Below the pieces are notes generated by a model. The model made no database searches and had not been told where the DNA came from. It saw nothing but the letters and a program-made list of their open reading frames with translations. From the NCBI GenBank assembly GCA_950295325.1, contig OX485805.1, positions 17,595,501 to 17,659,500 of the forward strand: a stretch of 64,000 nt of DNA. Direction: 5' to 3'. The stretch is from Polytrichum commune. Taxonomy: Eukaryota; Streptophyta; Polytrichopsida; Polytrichales; Polytrichaceae. This document shows positions 11,261-22,471 of the stretch, in pieces. Position numbers and translations under genes: made by a program. The stretch's first letter is position 1; each line of letters starts with the position of its first letter.

Positions 11261-11340
11261 GTAGCCCCTCCACTTGTAATGCCAAGACCCACCAAAAAAC
11301 CACCAACTTTAAAACACAATCAGAATTTAGGGGCTCAAGC

Positions 11341-11575
11341 CATGAGGCCTCGGATCCTAGGCCTTCTCCAAGTGGGACTTAGTCCACCTCAAATGACAAC
11401 CTGTAACCATCCGAGACCCATTCCCAACCTACAAATTAAACCTTATACCCAATTTGAAATGATACCGCAGCCATGAGGCCTCGGATCCGAGGCCTTCTCC
11501 AAGTGGGACTTAGTCCACCTCAAATGACAACATGTAACCATCCGAGACCCATTCCCAACCTACAAACCTTGTAAT
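11341..11575 (+). repeat. 131-bp duplication carrying a perfect 18-bp palindrome
   Basis: CATGAGGCCTCGGATCC begins at 11341 and at 11472, and both copies continue through AAGTGGGACTTAGTCC to AACCTACAAA. In the second copy the sequence GGCCTCGGATCCGAGGCC (about 11476-11493) is a perfect palindrome; the first copy differs from it by one base. Confidence 0.7.
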
Positions 11576-11742
11576 AGAAGGTGGAAGCAAATACAGTATA
11601 GGTTCCTCCACCACGGATATAGGTTCTTTTTGTCAATAAATTTGGGAAATATTCTTGAAATATGTGCAAAATCCACGGTCATAAGGGTCCTAACTTTCTT
11701 TAAAGTGGAGTTTTAAATTTTGATTTTCTGCTCACGAGATCT

Positions 11743-11769
11743 GCTCACCGCTCACCGCTCACCGCTCAC
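11743..11769 (+). repeat. Short CTCACCG heptamer array
   Basis: About four head-to-tail copies of a CTCACCG-type heptamer. No gene lies nearby; from 11576 to 11974 I see no other feature. Confidence 0.7.
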
Positions 11770-11974
11770 ATCGTAGCATTCCTGAAATTAGAGTCAACCA
11801 TTTTCTTTTGAGCATCACAATTAATGATAAGTTTTGAAGACCTCAACTTGATATTCTACATTTGAGTATCTAACACAAAAATAGAGGTCATCATGAAAGA
11901 AAAATCCAATCTAACCAACACTTTGCTACTACTTTTAGGCCTTTGACCAAAAAATTATGGTTTTACTACACTGG

Positions 11975-13912
11975 AGAGAGAGAGCTGGGCATTTCTTGAG
12001 AGAAGCTAAGCTTACTTTCAAGCATAGTTCTTTTTCAAATAACATCCTCTTGGCAAGAGGCCATATCATTCTTCCATATATCTATGTATCTAACAAAACC
12101 CGGGAGGGTGGGTGGGATCTTTCCCCATCCCATTGCAATGCAAGTGCAAACACATAACACTATGGAGCTTCTTACATCTATATTTTTAACAAGTAAAACC
12201 TTGGAGTATTCCATAATACTAAGGTTTTCCAATGTAAACCTTATCATAGTCTCCTAACAACTGAGCTCCAGTAAATCAAATGTCAAATGATAACACCAAT
12301 CATATGCTCAACAATTTGCAATGTAGAGTAAAACTGGTCATTGCATATGTTTTTTGTAACCTTCATCTACATACACTATTTTGCAATCAGATGGTATACA
12401 AAACCTAGTGTAGCCGTCATATTTGTGAAGGGTCTGCCTCACCTGTGCCCATGCCACCAACCAAATCCACGGAGAAGGTTAGTAACGTACACGAGGTGAA
12501 TTACAGCAGAACCCAATTGTTATCTATGTCACACAAACTTATACGGCATAATCATACATTTAGTATCCCCATCATACACAATACTCAATACTTTCAATGA
12601 GTATTTTACCTGTTCTTTAGCCATTGGCTTCCTTTGACGTTCAAAACTTGAAGTCAATCACTTTCACTTCCTACAACCTCACGTCACGTTTACCCTAATC
12701 CCAGAAGTTACTTAGTGTAAACTGCTAATGCGGTTTACACTTGGAAAGGAAGTACTGAGGTTGGCTTCCTCTTATTATAGGATTAGGTAAACTTTTGTGA
12801 CCATCGATGCAAGTTCTGGATCCACGGTTGAGCCTTTTTATCCTTCCTTTGCTGGACTCCTAAGGTGGAACCTTATATAGGGTCATTAAGCAAAGTGTTA
12901 CAGTCTTTTGATGGCCAATTAAGAACTAAGTATAGAGAGAGAGAGAGAGAGAGAGAGAGATGGGTTTTTCTTGCTTATGGCTAAGCTTACTTTCAAACTT
13001 AGTCCTTGTGCAACACATCCTCTTAACAAGAAGCCATTCCATTCTTTTGCATACCTATGTTTCTTACAAAACCCGGGAGGGTGGTTTAGGGTTTAGGGTT
13101 CATTTCCCACAGCCGTGCATTGGCTTAGCAATCATCCTATCAAGGTCAATGTCTTTTCTTGGTAAAAAGTAAATAACCATAAGTAAACTATTGTTACTAT
13201 GGTTTTCCCATACTACATCACCAATACATATACCCTAAGGTATTTTACTTCCGTAACATATCATTCTCAAGTATATATCTAACCCATATCTACTTCAAAG
13301 TTTCATCATTGCCATACAAGTAGTTCAACATTCCTAATCAAAGAATGTTTGGGTCCTAAGTACACATATTCTTTGATAGAAGTTGATATGCAAAACCTAA
13401 AGATGTTGTCATATTTGTGAAGGGTCTGCCTCACCTGTGCCCATGCCACCAACCAAATCCAAAGAGAGGGTTAGTAACACACACGAGGTGAATAACAACA
13501 TAACCCAATTGTTATCTATGTCACACAAAAATGTACAACACAAACATATTTTTGCAAAACAAGAATACACATACTTCCATGAGGTATTCTACATGTTCCT
13601 TAGCCATATGAACTCTGTGCAAACAAGGTGAGAGTTGGGTTACATACACCTCCCAGCTCCACTGTTATGCCTCACTTACACTAAACCCAAAAGTTACTTA
13701 GGGTAAACAACATCCTCAGTTTAAACAGTAAGAGGAGGTCCTACTAGACGCTCCCTCTTAATATAGATTTAGGTAATCCCTTGTAGCCATAGATGCCCAT
13801 TCGCAGATCTATGGTGGATATTTGTTAGGTGAGGTTTCCCTAACCCTAAAGTAACTTTACCTTGGGTTTAAAGTAAGTTGTTGGTTTAGTTTATCTATGG
13901 TTAAGGTAAAAC

Positions 13913-13944
<32 letters not shown>

Positions 13945-13945
13945 C
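11975..13945 (+). repeat. Tandem duplication of about 980 bp, divergent copies
   Basis: Two copies lie head to tail. AAGCTTACTTTCAA is at 12008 and 12983; AAAACCCGGGAGGGTGG is in both; ATTTGTGAAGGGTCTGCC is near 12421 and 13411. Offsets are 975-992 bp. Each copy begins next to a (GA)n tract (about 11978, 12936 and 13919), and the second copy ends at a third tract. Small frames in both copies do not align as protein, so the unit looks non-coding. Its origin, for example a repeat family expanding through the GA tracts, is unknown. Confidence 0.7.
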
Positions 13946-13949
13946 CACT

Positions 13950-16900
13950 ATTGTTGATGTGAATGAGGGATGCTTCATCTTGATCATAGCCATGAGCTCA
14001 TATGTGAACCCAGGTTTACTTAGCAAGGTTATGGGACAAGTGTTGTTGCATACTATTGGAGGTGGTCCCTATAGTGGCAAATGATATGGGCATTGTAGGC
14101 CTAGTTGGGGGGGGGGGGGTTTATAAGTTTCATTTTGTAGTAATGTGTATCTCAAAGGTGGGTGTTACAAGGGCATGTAGTCTTGGCTTATTGCAACATG
14201 TGTTGGGTTCAATTCCTAGGGGTGAATTATGAGGGGTTGACTATCCCTTTATTTTAGCTATTTGTGTGGGTTTTGGCAACATGTTGTAAGGTTCATTCTT
14301 GGGAATTTTGTTGTTTGTATTTGTTTAGGTGGGGAGTACTGGTGGTTGGTGGTTGGTGGTTTTATAGTTTTTGTTTGTTGAGCATGAGTAGTGTAAGGTA
14401 TTTGATGCTTGTCAAGTGGATTTGTTGCATGGATGCATGTATGGGCATTCACAGTATGTAACATTGTTCAAAGATGTTGGTGATGTTCTTCGTATGTATG
14501 CCTCCTTGGATGCCTATTGTGAGGATAGTAAGTGTTACATACCACTCGGCATCTTCTAGTGCATCTACCTAAGGGTGGTATTTTAATTTGTCCCATTGGG
14601 TGGCGGGGGTGGGATCACGGTCTTGGCATAATGTGAATTCAATGAGTTATAGGCTTGTGTTTTGGGTGGTGTAGCGTGTGGTATTCTTTGGGGAGGTGGG
14701 GTATTTAAAATAGTGGAAGGGGGGTGAAGTGTGTATCCATCTCTTGGATAGTTTGACCTTGGTGGGTGTGTCCAATGGGGTGAGATTTTGTGTGAGGGGT
14801 AAGTATATTAGTTAGAATGCGGTTTTGAGGTAATATTTGAATCTTTCAGCGAAGCATGGATAATGGAGGGGCTCTTGAATTGGTGTATACACATGATTGC
14901 AACCATTTTGGGTTTGATTTTGGCTAAATATGTTGGCAAACCTATTTTGGGATGGTATGTGAGGATGTGTGAATTGAGGTGGGTGAGTACATTGGTGTCT
15001 GGGTGGGGGTTGGTGAAGGGATATCTTTTGTTATACCAATTATCATGTTGAAGGAAGACAATGGTAACGACCCATGATTTATGTGTGCTACCATTTTGGC
15101 CTAATGTAGTGCTTCTACTAAGGCTTGAGAGTTTGGTGGGTAAACTAGGTGTCTTCCCGCCCATTGGGTGGAGTATGTGTTGCCATCCGAGTATTGTGTC
15201 GCATGGGTGAGGGGAGTGGTAGTTGTGGAGTTGAAGGGGGCATGTGAGTGGGCTAGAGTAATATGAGTTGGTGAGTGAGGATGAGTCTATGAGAAATCCT
15301 AGTTTGGAGGCAGGTATAGTGTTGTGGGCTAAGGCATGTTTGAATCTAGTAGGGTTAATAGGGAGGCAGGGTAGGTCGCGTATGTATCTTCGGGTAAACC
15401 ATGCTAGTTTAGTTTTGAAATCCTAGGGTGGAGGTCGAGTGTTGCAGTGAGTAAGGAGTTGTAGTGTTGTTGGTATTGGTTCCAAAGCCATTGGATGCAT
15501 GTGGTCGAGTATTTGATGTGGGTAGAGCCTATGGATGTGTGGAGGTGTGATATGGGGGAAGAGATGTGGAAAGTGAGTGTTGTGGTGTTCATATCCGTGT
15601 CAAGGTCACATTGTGTTGTGTTCAGGTGGATGTGTCAGATGTATATTGGTTTTTTAATGAAGCATGTGTCTTTTGGTTTGGGTCTGTAGGTAGTGTTTGT
15701 GATCTATTTTGTGTAGGTGGTCATGTGTGGTTTAGATGTAGTGTTGGGTGAGGAGGTGGGAGGTTTGTATATTTCTATTAGTTGTATGATTGTTTAATCT
15801 GGTTTTTTGATTCTTGGTATTGAGAATGGTGCCACACAAAAGGTGTATTCAGTGCCGGGGCATATGATATTGTTAACTATGTGGAGGTTTTGGGGTATGG
15901 TGGTTGGTGATTGGATTAGAAGGTTGGCTTTGGTCTTGAATTTGTGGAGGGTTGCGCTTTGTTGGATGGACCACTTTAAAGTGGAGACTAGTTGGACCCC
16001 AGGGTATGTGTAGGATTTGTTTTGTGAAAGCGCACGGAATGTTTGGCATTTGTAGGTGAGGTCATTGTAGTCTAGTTTAGTTTTGAGTTTGTTTGGTTTG
16101 AGTTTAGTTTTGTATGGAGCATTGGTGAGTGCGCATTGGGAGATGCTAAGTTCCATGCTGACCCACTCATTATATCATTCTAGTTTGGTGATTCGGGATT
16201 GCAAACTGGGGAGGTGTTGGGATCTAAAGGCTAGGTTGTCTGCATATGCAAGGGAGTTGGTTTGGGTGTCGGAGATGTTGAAGTGGTATTTGTAATTATC
16301 TCGTTCAAGTGAGCGGAGTTCGGGTTTGAGAAAAAATAGGAATAGGTAGGGATTGTGGTTGTCTTTGTATGGTTCCTCTTGCTATGGGTGCGGGTTGGAT
16401 TTTCCCAAAATAAGGCCCCCTGAAAGTGGAAGAAACAATTGTGTAGATATTGCCAATGAGGCTTAAGGCATCGTTGGGGTAGCCTAAGTCTTCCATAATG
16501 GCTAGTAGGCATAGGTGGTCTTTGGGACCAAAGGCATTTTAAAAGTCGATATATAAAATGTATATATATCTTGGTGGGTAAATTTAGCATCTTCTAGTGG
16601 GGCAAGTATCATTTGGATTTGGCAGGTAGCATGCCGCTCTTCCCTTAATCCTTCTTGGTTGTTGTTAAGTATCTTGTATGTTTTGCCGTGTTGGAGGAAG
16701 GTGGTGCTCATGTTGGTAAAAGTTCATAGATGGTATTGGCTAGGGAGATGGGTTTGAAGTTGGGCAATAGAGTGTAGTCACCTTTCTTGTGGAGAAGGAT
16801 TGTATGGTTGTGTTTCCAAAAGTTTAAGATTTGGCGAGTGTGATAGTAGTATTCAAACATTTGGTATAGGAGGTCATGGAATATTGGGGGGGAGTTTTTG

Positions 16901-18240
16901 AGGATGTCGTTAGGTATGCCATTAGGGTCTAGGGTTTTTCCATTGGTGAGTTGGTGGAGACATGTATTCTATACCTCTATGTTGAATATGTCTTTTTTTG
17001 GGTGTTTTGGGAAAATTTGTATTCTAGCGTGAATCCTTTGAGGTTGTGCCATGGTATTGGCGGACCGTGCATGTGCAAGTGGGGGGGATGTGTGTTAGAG
17101 GATGTGCATAATAAGGTTTGTTGTTCGAATATGGTGGTCTCTTGACTGAAGAGTTCTTGGGCTATGTCATGGGGGTGGGTAAGCAGGGTGCCGTTGGTTA
17201 GTAGCTTGAGAGGTCTTGAATATGTGTTTGTGTATGAGGTGAGGCTTGGTATTCAGGAGGTGGTGCTTGTGTTGTTGGATGGCTATGATTATATTTATAT
17301 GTGTTTGTTTCTTGGTGATTTTGTAGACTTATTGTCAGGCGGCTTTGCCTGATGTGGCAAGGTCTTGGAGCCATTGGACAGGGTCTTGTGTTGGGGGGGG
17401 GGGTGATTATGGGTAGGTGGTAGTATCGAGAGGAGGGAGGTGATATGAGGGTTTGCGGGGTTGGTGCGGTATAATCATATGATTTTCCACGTGGAGTGGT
17501 GGATGTTGAGGTGTTGTTGGCAAAGTTTTTGGAAGGAGTGGGGTAAGAATCCTCTCTGTTGTAGATATCTTGTTGTTTAGTGTGGGAGGGCATGGTGCAT
17601 GTTTGGTTGATGCAATTTGCCATTGTGTTTGTGATGGTTTCTTGGGTTTCACGTATATGGTTCCAATGTTGGAGTAAGTGTCCGGTTAGGGTGGTTTGCA
17701 AGCGTGTGCAATCTTCATGTGATTTTGTGATGAAAAGATTCTTAAAATGTTGGATATTAGGACGTGATATTGGGAGGGGGATGTGTGAGGGTTTGGTTGG
17801 AGATGTTTAACCCATCTATAAGGCTATGGGCACTATAATGATCGCTACCTTGGCGGGTGAAGGTTGTGTTGGTGAGGTATATTTAAGTTATAGTTGGTTT
17901 GTGGATTGGGTCCATTGTATGTTTGTGGAGGTGGGGGAGGGGGTGTTTTGGTGGCCTAAGTGGTGACCTTTAAGGGGAAGATCTCTATTGATATCACCAT
18001 GGAGGATGATGGTGTAGTTTGGAATTGGTGTATAGTGGTTTGGATAGTGTTGTGAATTAAGGGTATGAGGGGTAGATCTAAGGGGTGGAGGGCATATAGG
18101 TATGTATAATTAGGAGGGATGGTGTGGGTTTGCTATGAAGGAGTATAATTCGCATATATGGGGTGATTTGATTTGGGAATTGGTGTGGTAATTGTGGTAT
18201 ATGGCTAGCATAACTCCTCTTTTTGTAGGTGTGTAGTTTA
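13950..18240 (-). mobile_element. Decayed LINE (endonuclease plus reverse transcriptase)
   Basis: Reading the minus strand from about 18240, an APE-type endonuclease piece appears first: GVMLAIYHNYHTNSQ-like text and then NYTIILHGDINRD, with the GDIN catalytic loop at about 17987-17998. A low-complexity linker follows, then reverse transcriptase text: MEDLGYPNDALSLIGNIYT and GPYFGKIQP (near 16500-16400), RGTIQ, and AYADN near 16236-16250 in place of the catalytic YADD. Further down, QNKSYTYPGVQ, IICPGTEYTFCVAPFS and SRHK-type C-terminal text continue to about 14000. Many frame changes and stops interrupt it, so it is inactive. The plus strand is strikingly rich in G and T through the whole element. 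The 3' end near 13950 is approximate; no clear poly(A) tail was found. Confidence 0.7.
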
Positions 18241-18259
18241 ATTAATGTTGGTTAAATAG

Positions 18260-18705
18260 ATAAACTATGAGGCATGTCAAAACGCTTAGAAAATTTCCAA
18301 AACTATTCCATAGATATGAAACCTACAAAGTTTCTACAGTTTTGTTTTCAAAAAAAAATCATATTCAACCTGTAGAAATTCCCAAAGTCTTTTGAAGACA
18401 TGCATATTTTTCGTAGGCTAAATAGCTTGCAAAAGATTCAATTTTTTTCATAGATATGAACAACTTTAAAGGTTCTACAAATCATTTTTTCCAAAAATAG
18501 TAAATTCATATGCAACCCATAGAAAGTCCCAAAGTTTATTTGAAGACATGGGCCTTTTGGGCAAGTTAAATAGCTTCAAAAACTTTCCAAAATCATTTCA
18601 TAGATTTGAAAACCTATAAAGATTCTACCACTTTTATTTTCAAAGGAAAACCCTCATATGCAACCTACAAAAATATGAAAGTTGTTTTGAGAAATGGGCC
18701 TCATA
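18260..18705 (+). repeat. Three tandem copies of a ~145-bp AT-rich unit
   Basis: CATAGATATGAA or CATAGATTTGAA occurs at 18309, 18449 and 18599, each followed by CCTA/TA AAG, TTCTACA, a T/A-rich stretch and TCATATGCAACC-like text, then AAGACATG or a variant. Units are about 140-150 bp. The array begins just beyond the 5' end of the LINE. Confidence 0.7.
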
Positions 18706-18903
18706 CTATCCACTGATATTTATTGTTTGTTTTATATTTACTACATGTAACTATGCATAATAAGTATGTATAATAATTATGTGCAATAACCACGTGCAAT
18801 AACTATGTGTAGTAACTCAATAAGTTCATTATCTTCTAGCTATGTGCACATGTGATGTGAGTAAAGTTGATGGCCAAGGACTTGCTTTGGGATCCACGAG
18901 GTA

Positions 18904-19224
18904 CTAAGTCCAAATCAGGGTTCGGGAGATTTTTGAGCTCAACCAGCTAAAATCCGTCCCTTCATAATTTCTACCAGTCTTTTTTAGGATTTGATCGGTT
19001 GCAAACTTGTTGTCATTAATTTGGATTGGCCAATATCCTATATTTTTTTTCAAGTGCCGGTTAATTTCCTCTTCATTGTAATGACAACCGGCCAAAAACT
19101 CGGGCATTGATAAGTAAGTTGGTTTTCCAATTATATTTACAAACAGCATACACCATTCAACAACAATGTCCAAAGAACATATCAGCATACAACAATAATT
19201 TCTAATGATATCAACATCCAACAA
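18904..19224 (-). CDS. Unrecognised minus-strand reading frame
   Basis: About 106 codons, including IGKPTYLSMPEFLAGCHY, EEEINRHLKKNIGYW and ILKKTGRNYEGTDFSWL. The middle reads like real protein (mixed charged and aromatic residues) rather than low-complexity sequence, but I recognise no family. It lies about 630 bp downstream of another unrecognised minus-strand frame and could be an exon of the same unit. No splice sites were firmly identified, and it may be repeat-derived. Confidence 0.25.
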   Translation of the reverse strand: MLDVDIIRNYCCMLICSLDIVVEWCMLFVNIIGKPTYLSMPEFLAGCHYNEEEINRHLKKNIGYWPIQINDNKFATDQILKKTGRNYEGTDFSWLSSKISRTLIWT

Positions 19225-19854
19225 GAATGATCAACAATTTATCCGTAGCAAGAGTTGAACCTAAAATAAGCCATCAACCGGTTGATGGCCATGGATAAAC
19301 TCTTCTATCATACCTAGGTCTTAAAACCTCATATTAGATTTGAGGCCACAACATGATAAAAGAGTAACCTAACATACCATACTATATACAAAAATGAAAT
19401 TCACCAACTGTTAGAGTCAAAATCAACAATATCATCTTCACCTTCAAGAGGAAAACGCCTTGAAAGGTATCTTTGTGGATGTGAAACAACCATCTAAACT
19501 TTGTAGAGTTCCTTCATAAAGCTCTGGCTTTCATTAGTACATTATCAAGATTACCACAAAGATCTTCCATAGACACACTCATAATACATTCTAAACGCTA
19601 GCCGTCAACAATGAAATGCAATAATGAAGCAAGAGCATCGTTAAGTTTCATGTGACCTACACGGCTGAGAACCTCCCTCATTCAATATCTCTGCCTATAC
19701 CCTCGGGAGACCCAACTCATTTCCGCCATTTTCTGAGCCTGAGGGGTTAAATTTCCTACATTATCTCATATTGGTTAGTTGATTTCCTATACTCTTCATA
19801 TTTAACCCGGTTATACGGCCGAAATCTCCCCAAAAAATCGGTAATTTTGCAATT

Positions 19855-20289
19855 TCACTCGGCTAACTTACAACTAGCTGCCGGATCTCCCCGATCATTG
19901 GTCCAAATCCCCTTGGTTGCCACTCCTACTAGCCTAGCACACCCTAGGCTCCTCTTATGTGGGTACTTTAGAAATGTGGAAGGTTCTTTGAAATATGATG
20001 AAAAATGAGATGCATCTTTCCTTTGCTCATAATATTTCAAACCTTTTAACAATACAACTTTTATGCAATAAAAATCCTTAAAATCACACTCCAGCAAGTT
20101 TGCACACAATCTACTTAAGTTAGCCATGGTGTTGGATCTGACATATTGCCCAAGAATACAAATCAAATAGAATTTAAACATGTCATATGACTCCTTTGCT
20201 AATGGTCTATAGCACTTGACCCCGTTATACATGTGAATGTTAGATGGTACATGGTGTCCACCACCTTTGAGCCTCGTGGAAATGGCCAT
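19855..20289 (-). CDS. Hypothetical protein, 144 codons
   Basis: The ATG at 20289 sits in a very good eukaryotic start context (GCCACCATGGCC). The product begins MAISTRLKGGGHHVPSN and contains YRPLAKESYDMFKFYLICILGQYV and LLKGLKYYEQRKDASHF; it ends in CKLAE. No signal peptide, transmembrane segment or catalytic motif is obvious. Beyond the stop the same frame continues with protein-like text (ITDFLGRFRPYNRVKYEEYR), so the stop may be a disabling change in a longer gene. Function unknown; a repeat-borne gene is as likely as a host gene. The intervals 18720-18900 and 19225-19854 hold no clear feature. Confidence 0.3.
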   Translation of the reverse strand: MAISTRLKGGGHHVPSNIHMYNGVKCYRPLAKESYDMFKFYLICILGQYVRSNTMANLSRLCANLLECDFKDFYCIKVVLLKGLKYYEQRKDASHFSSYFKEPSTFLKYPHKRSLGCARLVGVATKGIWTNDRGDPAASCKLAE

Positions 20290-20937
20290 GGTGGCTCATA
20301 TTTGGCTCAATGGGGTTGTTAAAAAAAGCCCCACAATCCTACTAGTGAGGGTGTAAAAATGACCACCTAAATGGTCCTTTCGCACAACACAAAATTGTTC
20401 TGGCTCAAAGTCAAGTGTGCTCTAGACACCATAATGCCCCCTCCCCACCTAACTTTAGCTAAGCCTAAAAGTTGGTTCTAAAAACACAGCCTTCACACCA
20501 TCGACATTATCTAGTGCCGAGCCTAGTTGGCAAATGATGTGGCATGGTTTAGAAGTGGAGGGTTTAGGGTGATACCACATGAGTGGCAGCCTGGGAGGAG
20601 GTAAAGGCTAGGGTAAAGCCTAGGGTGGGGGGTGGCACGTCAGCCGTTGCCCCTGACCCCCACCACACTCTGCCGCAGAGGGCCCCAACAGCGAAGGAGC
20701 CTGGCAGCTGCCGGGAGGGAGCGGCCAACAGTAGGTACAAAGGCCGAACAGAGAGCTCCAGAGAGCTCTCTTCTTATCTGCGACAGAGCTGCTGCTGCTC
20801 TCGGGGGTCACAGAGAGCACTTTCTGTGAAGCTCTCTGTGATTTTTTAAGTCACATATTTTAATATATTTTCAAGCTTCTTTGTATGAGGTTAATGGTTA
20901 TAGAATCTTAGGGTTTATCCATACGGAGGCTCCGAAC

Positions 20938-22347
20938 ATGGATGCTGAGGGCCGGAAGCTCTTCATTTTGTTCATTTTTCAATGCTCCTTGTTCGTCATC
21001 TTGGAGAGTATGCCTAGATATGAGGGTATGATTCTAGCGTGGAAGTGGCAACAACTAGGTTATGTGGCCGTGGCACTGCGAAGATACAGGACACATCTCG
21101 CAGCGCGCCCAAGACGCCTGTGGGCTCATGACAGAGGCTTGCACCGGCCTGGATTCTTTGACCAAAATCTTTTGGGTTCATTCAACGCTCGGGAATTTAA
21201 GGGTCGGATGCGCATGGATGTGTCAACATTCGAATACTTGTGCAGCACACTCGCTCCGGCCATGCAGAGGCAGGATACAAACATGCGGCTTGCAGTCCCA
21301 GTTCAAGTGAAGGTTGCCGTATCCATATCCAGACTAGCAACAAGTAATTCAATGCAAAGCATCGCAGACTTGTATAAAATTGGTCTATCTACAAGTCAAC
21401 TTGCGGTCTCTCAGTTCAATGCTGCAGTGAAATCAATTTTGCTACGGAAATTCTTGAGATGGCCTTCACCCACCGTAATGGAAAAGTTTGCACAAGAGTT
21501 CCAGGACATTCACAACATACCTTACGTGATAGGGGCTATGGATGGCTCCCACATTCCCATTGTGGCTCCGTGGCTACACGCTGCAGATTACTACAATCGG
21601 AAGGGATTTCACTCCATTCTCTTGCAGGGAGTGGTTTCCAGTAAATGTTTTTTCTGGGATTTCGACATCGGATGGGCTGGCTCAATGCACGATGCAAACT
21701 TGTGGTCTAGAACCGACATTAGGCGTTTCTGTGAGGATGGAAGACTTTCGCCCTACGCCTTAGTCAGTGATGCCGCCTATCCGTGTCGCCCCTGGATGCT
21801 ATCCCCTTTCAAAGGCCACAAAGACGGGTTGACAAGAGAAGAATATCATTGGAATTTTGTGCAAAGCTCGACGCGAATGTGCGTCGAGAGAGCTTTTGGG
21901 ACGCTGAAGGGGAGGTGGCGCATATTGTTAAAGAAAATCGGCGTTCATTTGAAAAATGTCCCTGAACTTGTAAGCACTTGTTTGGTACTTCATAACATTT
22001 GCATTATATTTGGGGATAGTTTTTGGAAAACAGAGTGGTTGCAGGAAGCGACTTACGAGGTGCAGAGCGCTCTATCAGCCGGCGCTCAAGTAGGGGCTTC
22101 CACACAGGAGAGATTGGCCGTTGCAAACCACGCACTCAGCACACTTGCAGGGATCGATGACAACTATAGGGAGAACATAGAATACATGAAGCAGGAATGT
22201 GCTAAAGAGTTCCAAATTGCAATGGCCACAAGAGGAAAAACACCAAAAGATCTTTGTGCAAGAAGGAATGGGATAGCCAAGAGTCTCTGGATGGCCAAAA
22301 CAAAAGCATGTATTGCAGAAACTTTCCCGGAAAATGACATTTGTTAA
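20938..22347 (+). CDS. PIF/Harbinger transposase (DDE_Tnp_4 type)
   Basis: A single uninterrupted frame of 469 codons from the ATG at 20938 (context GAACATGG), although the frame is open upstream. The three catalytic acids are all visible: GAMDGSHIPI (Asp at about residue 202), VSDAAYPC (Asp at about 276) and CVERAFGTLKGRW (Glu at about 316). The N-terminal half includes a helix-turn-helix-like stretch (FEYLCSTLAP...SRLATSNSMQSIADLYKIGLSTS). It ends LVLHNICIIF plus a C-terminal tail of about 95 residues. It should cleave Harbinger terminal repeats together with the Myb-like partner, which faces it tail to tail 124 bp away. No break is seen, so this copy may still be coding-competent. Confidence 0.92.
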   Translation: MDAEGRKLFILFIFQCSLFVILESMPRYEGMILAWKWQQLGYVAVALRRYRTHLAARPRRLWAHDRGLHRPGFFDQNLLGSFNAREFKGRMRMDVSTFEYLCSTLAPAMQRQDTNMRLAVPVQVKVAVSISRLATSNSMQSIADLYKIGLSTSQLAVSQFNAAVKSILLRKFLRWPSPTVMEKFAQEFQDIHNIPYVIGAMDGSHIPIVAPWLHAADYYNRKGFHSILLQGVVSSKCFFWDFDIGWAGSMHDANLWSRTDIRRFCEDGRLSPYALVSDAAYPCRPWMLSPFKGHKDGLTREEYHWNFVQSSTRMCVERAFGTLKGRWRILLKKIGVHLKNVPELVSTCLVLHNICIIFGDSFWKTEWLQEATYEVQSALSAGAQVGASTQERLAVANHALSTLAGIDDNYRENIEYMKQECAKEFQIAMATRGKTPKDLCARRNGIAKSLWMAKTKACIAETFPENDIC

Positions 22348-22471
22348 AGCAACTACCTAGAGCTTTTCTACAAGCTTCATCATTGTCTGCTGCATGCTTA
22401 AAAGTAATGCCATTCTTATTTCGTCACTTGACTTCATTACTTGTATTAGTTTGTCACTGCTATCTTCTATC

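Noticed and set aside
13082-13102. Telomere-like TTTAGGG copies (also CCCTAAA near 33793 and 35197)
   Set aside because: Only two or three copies at each place, too few for an interstitial telomeric array; they only weakly support a plant origin.
14172-14230. tRNA-like B box (GGTTCAATTCC), also near 33911
   Set aside because: No matching A box at the right distance and no cloverleaf pairing; taken as chance.
14863-15051. Plus-strand frame opposite the LINE
   Set aside because: It overlaps the coding strand of the LINE in antisense and has a composition explained by the G+T bias.
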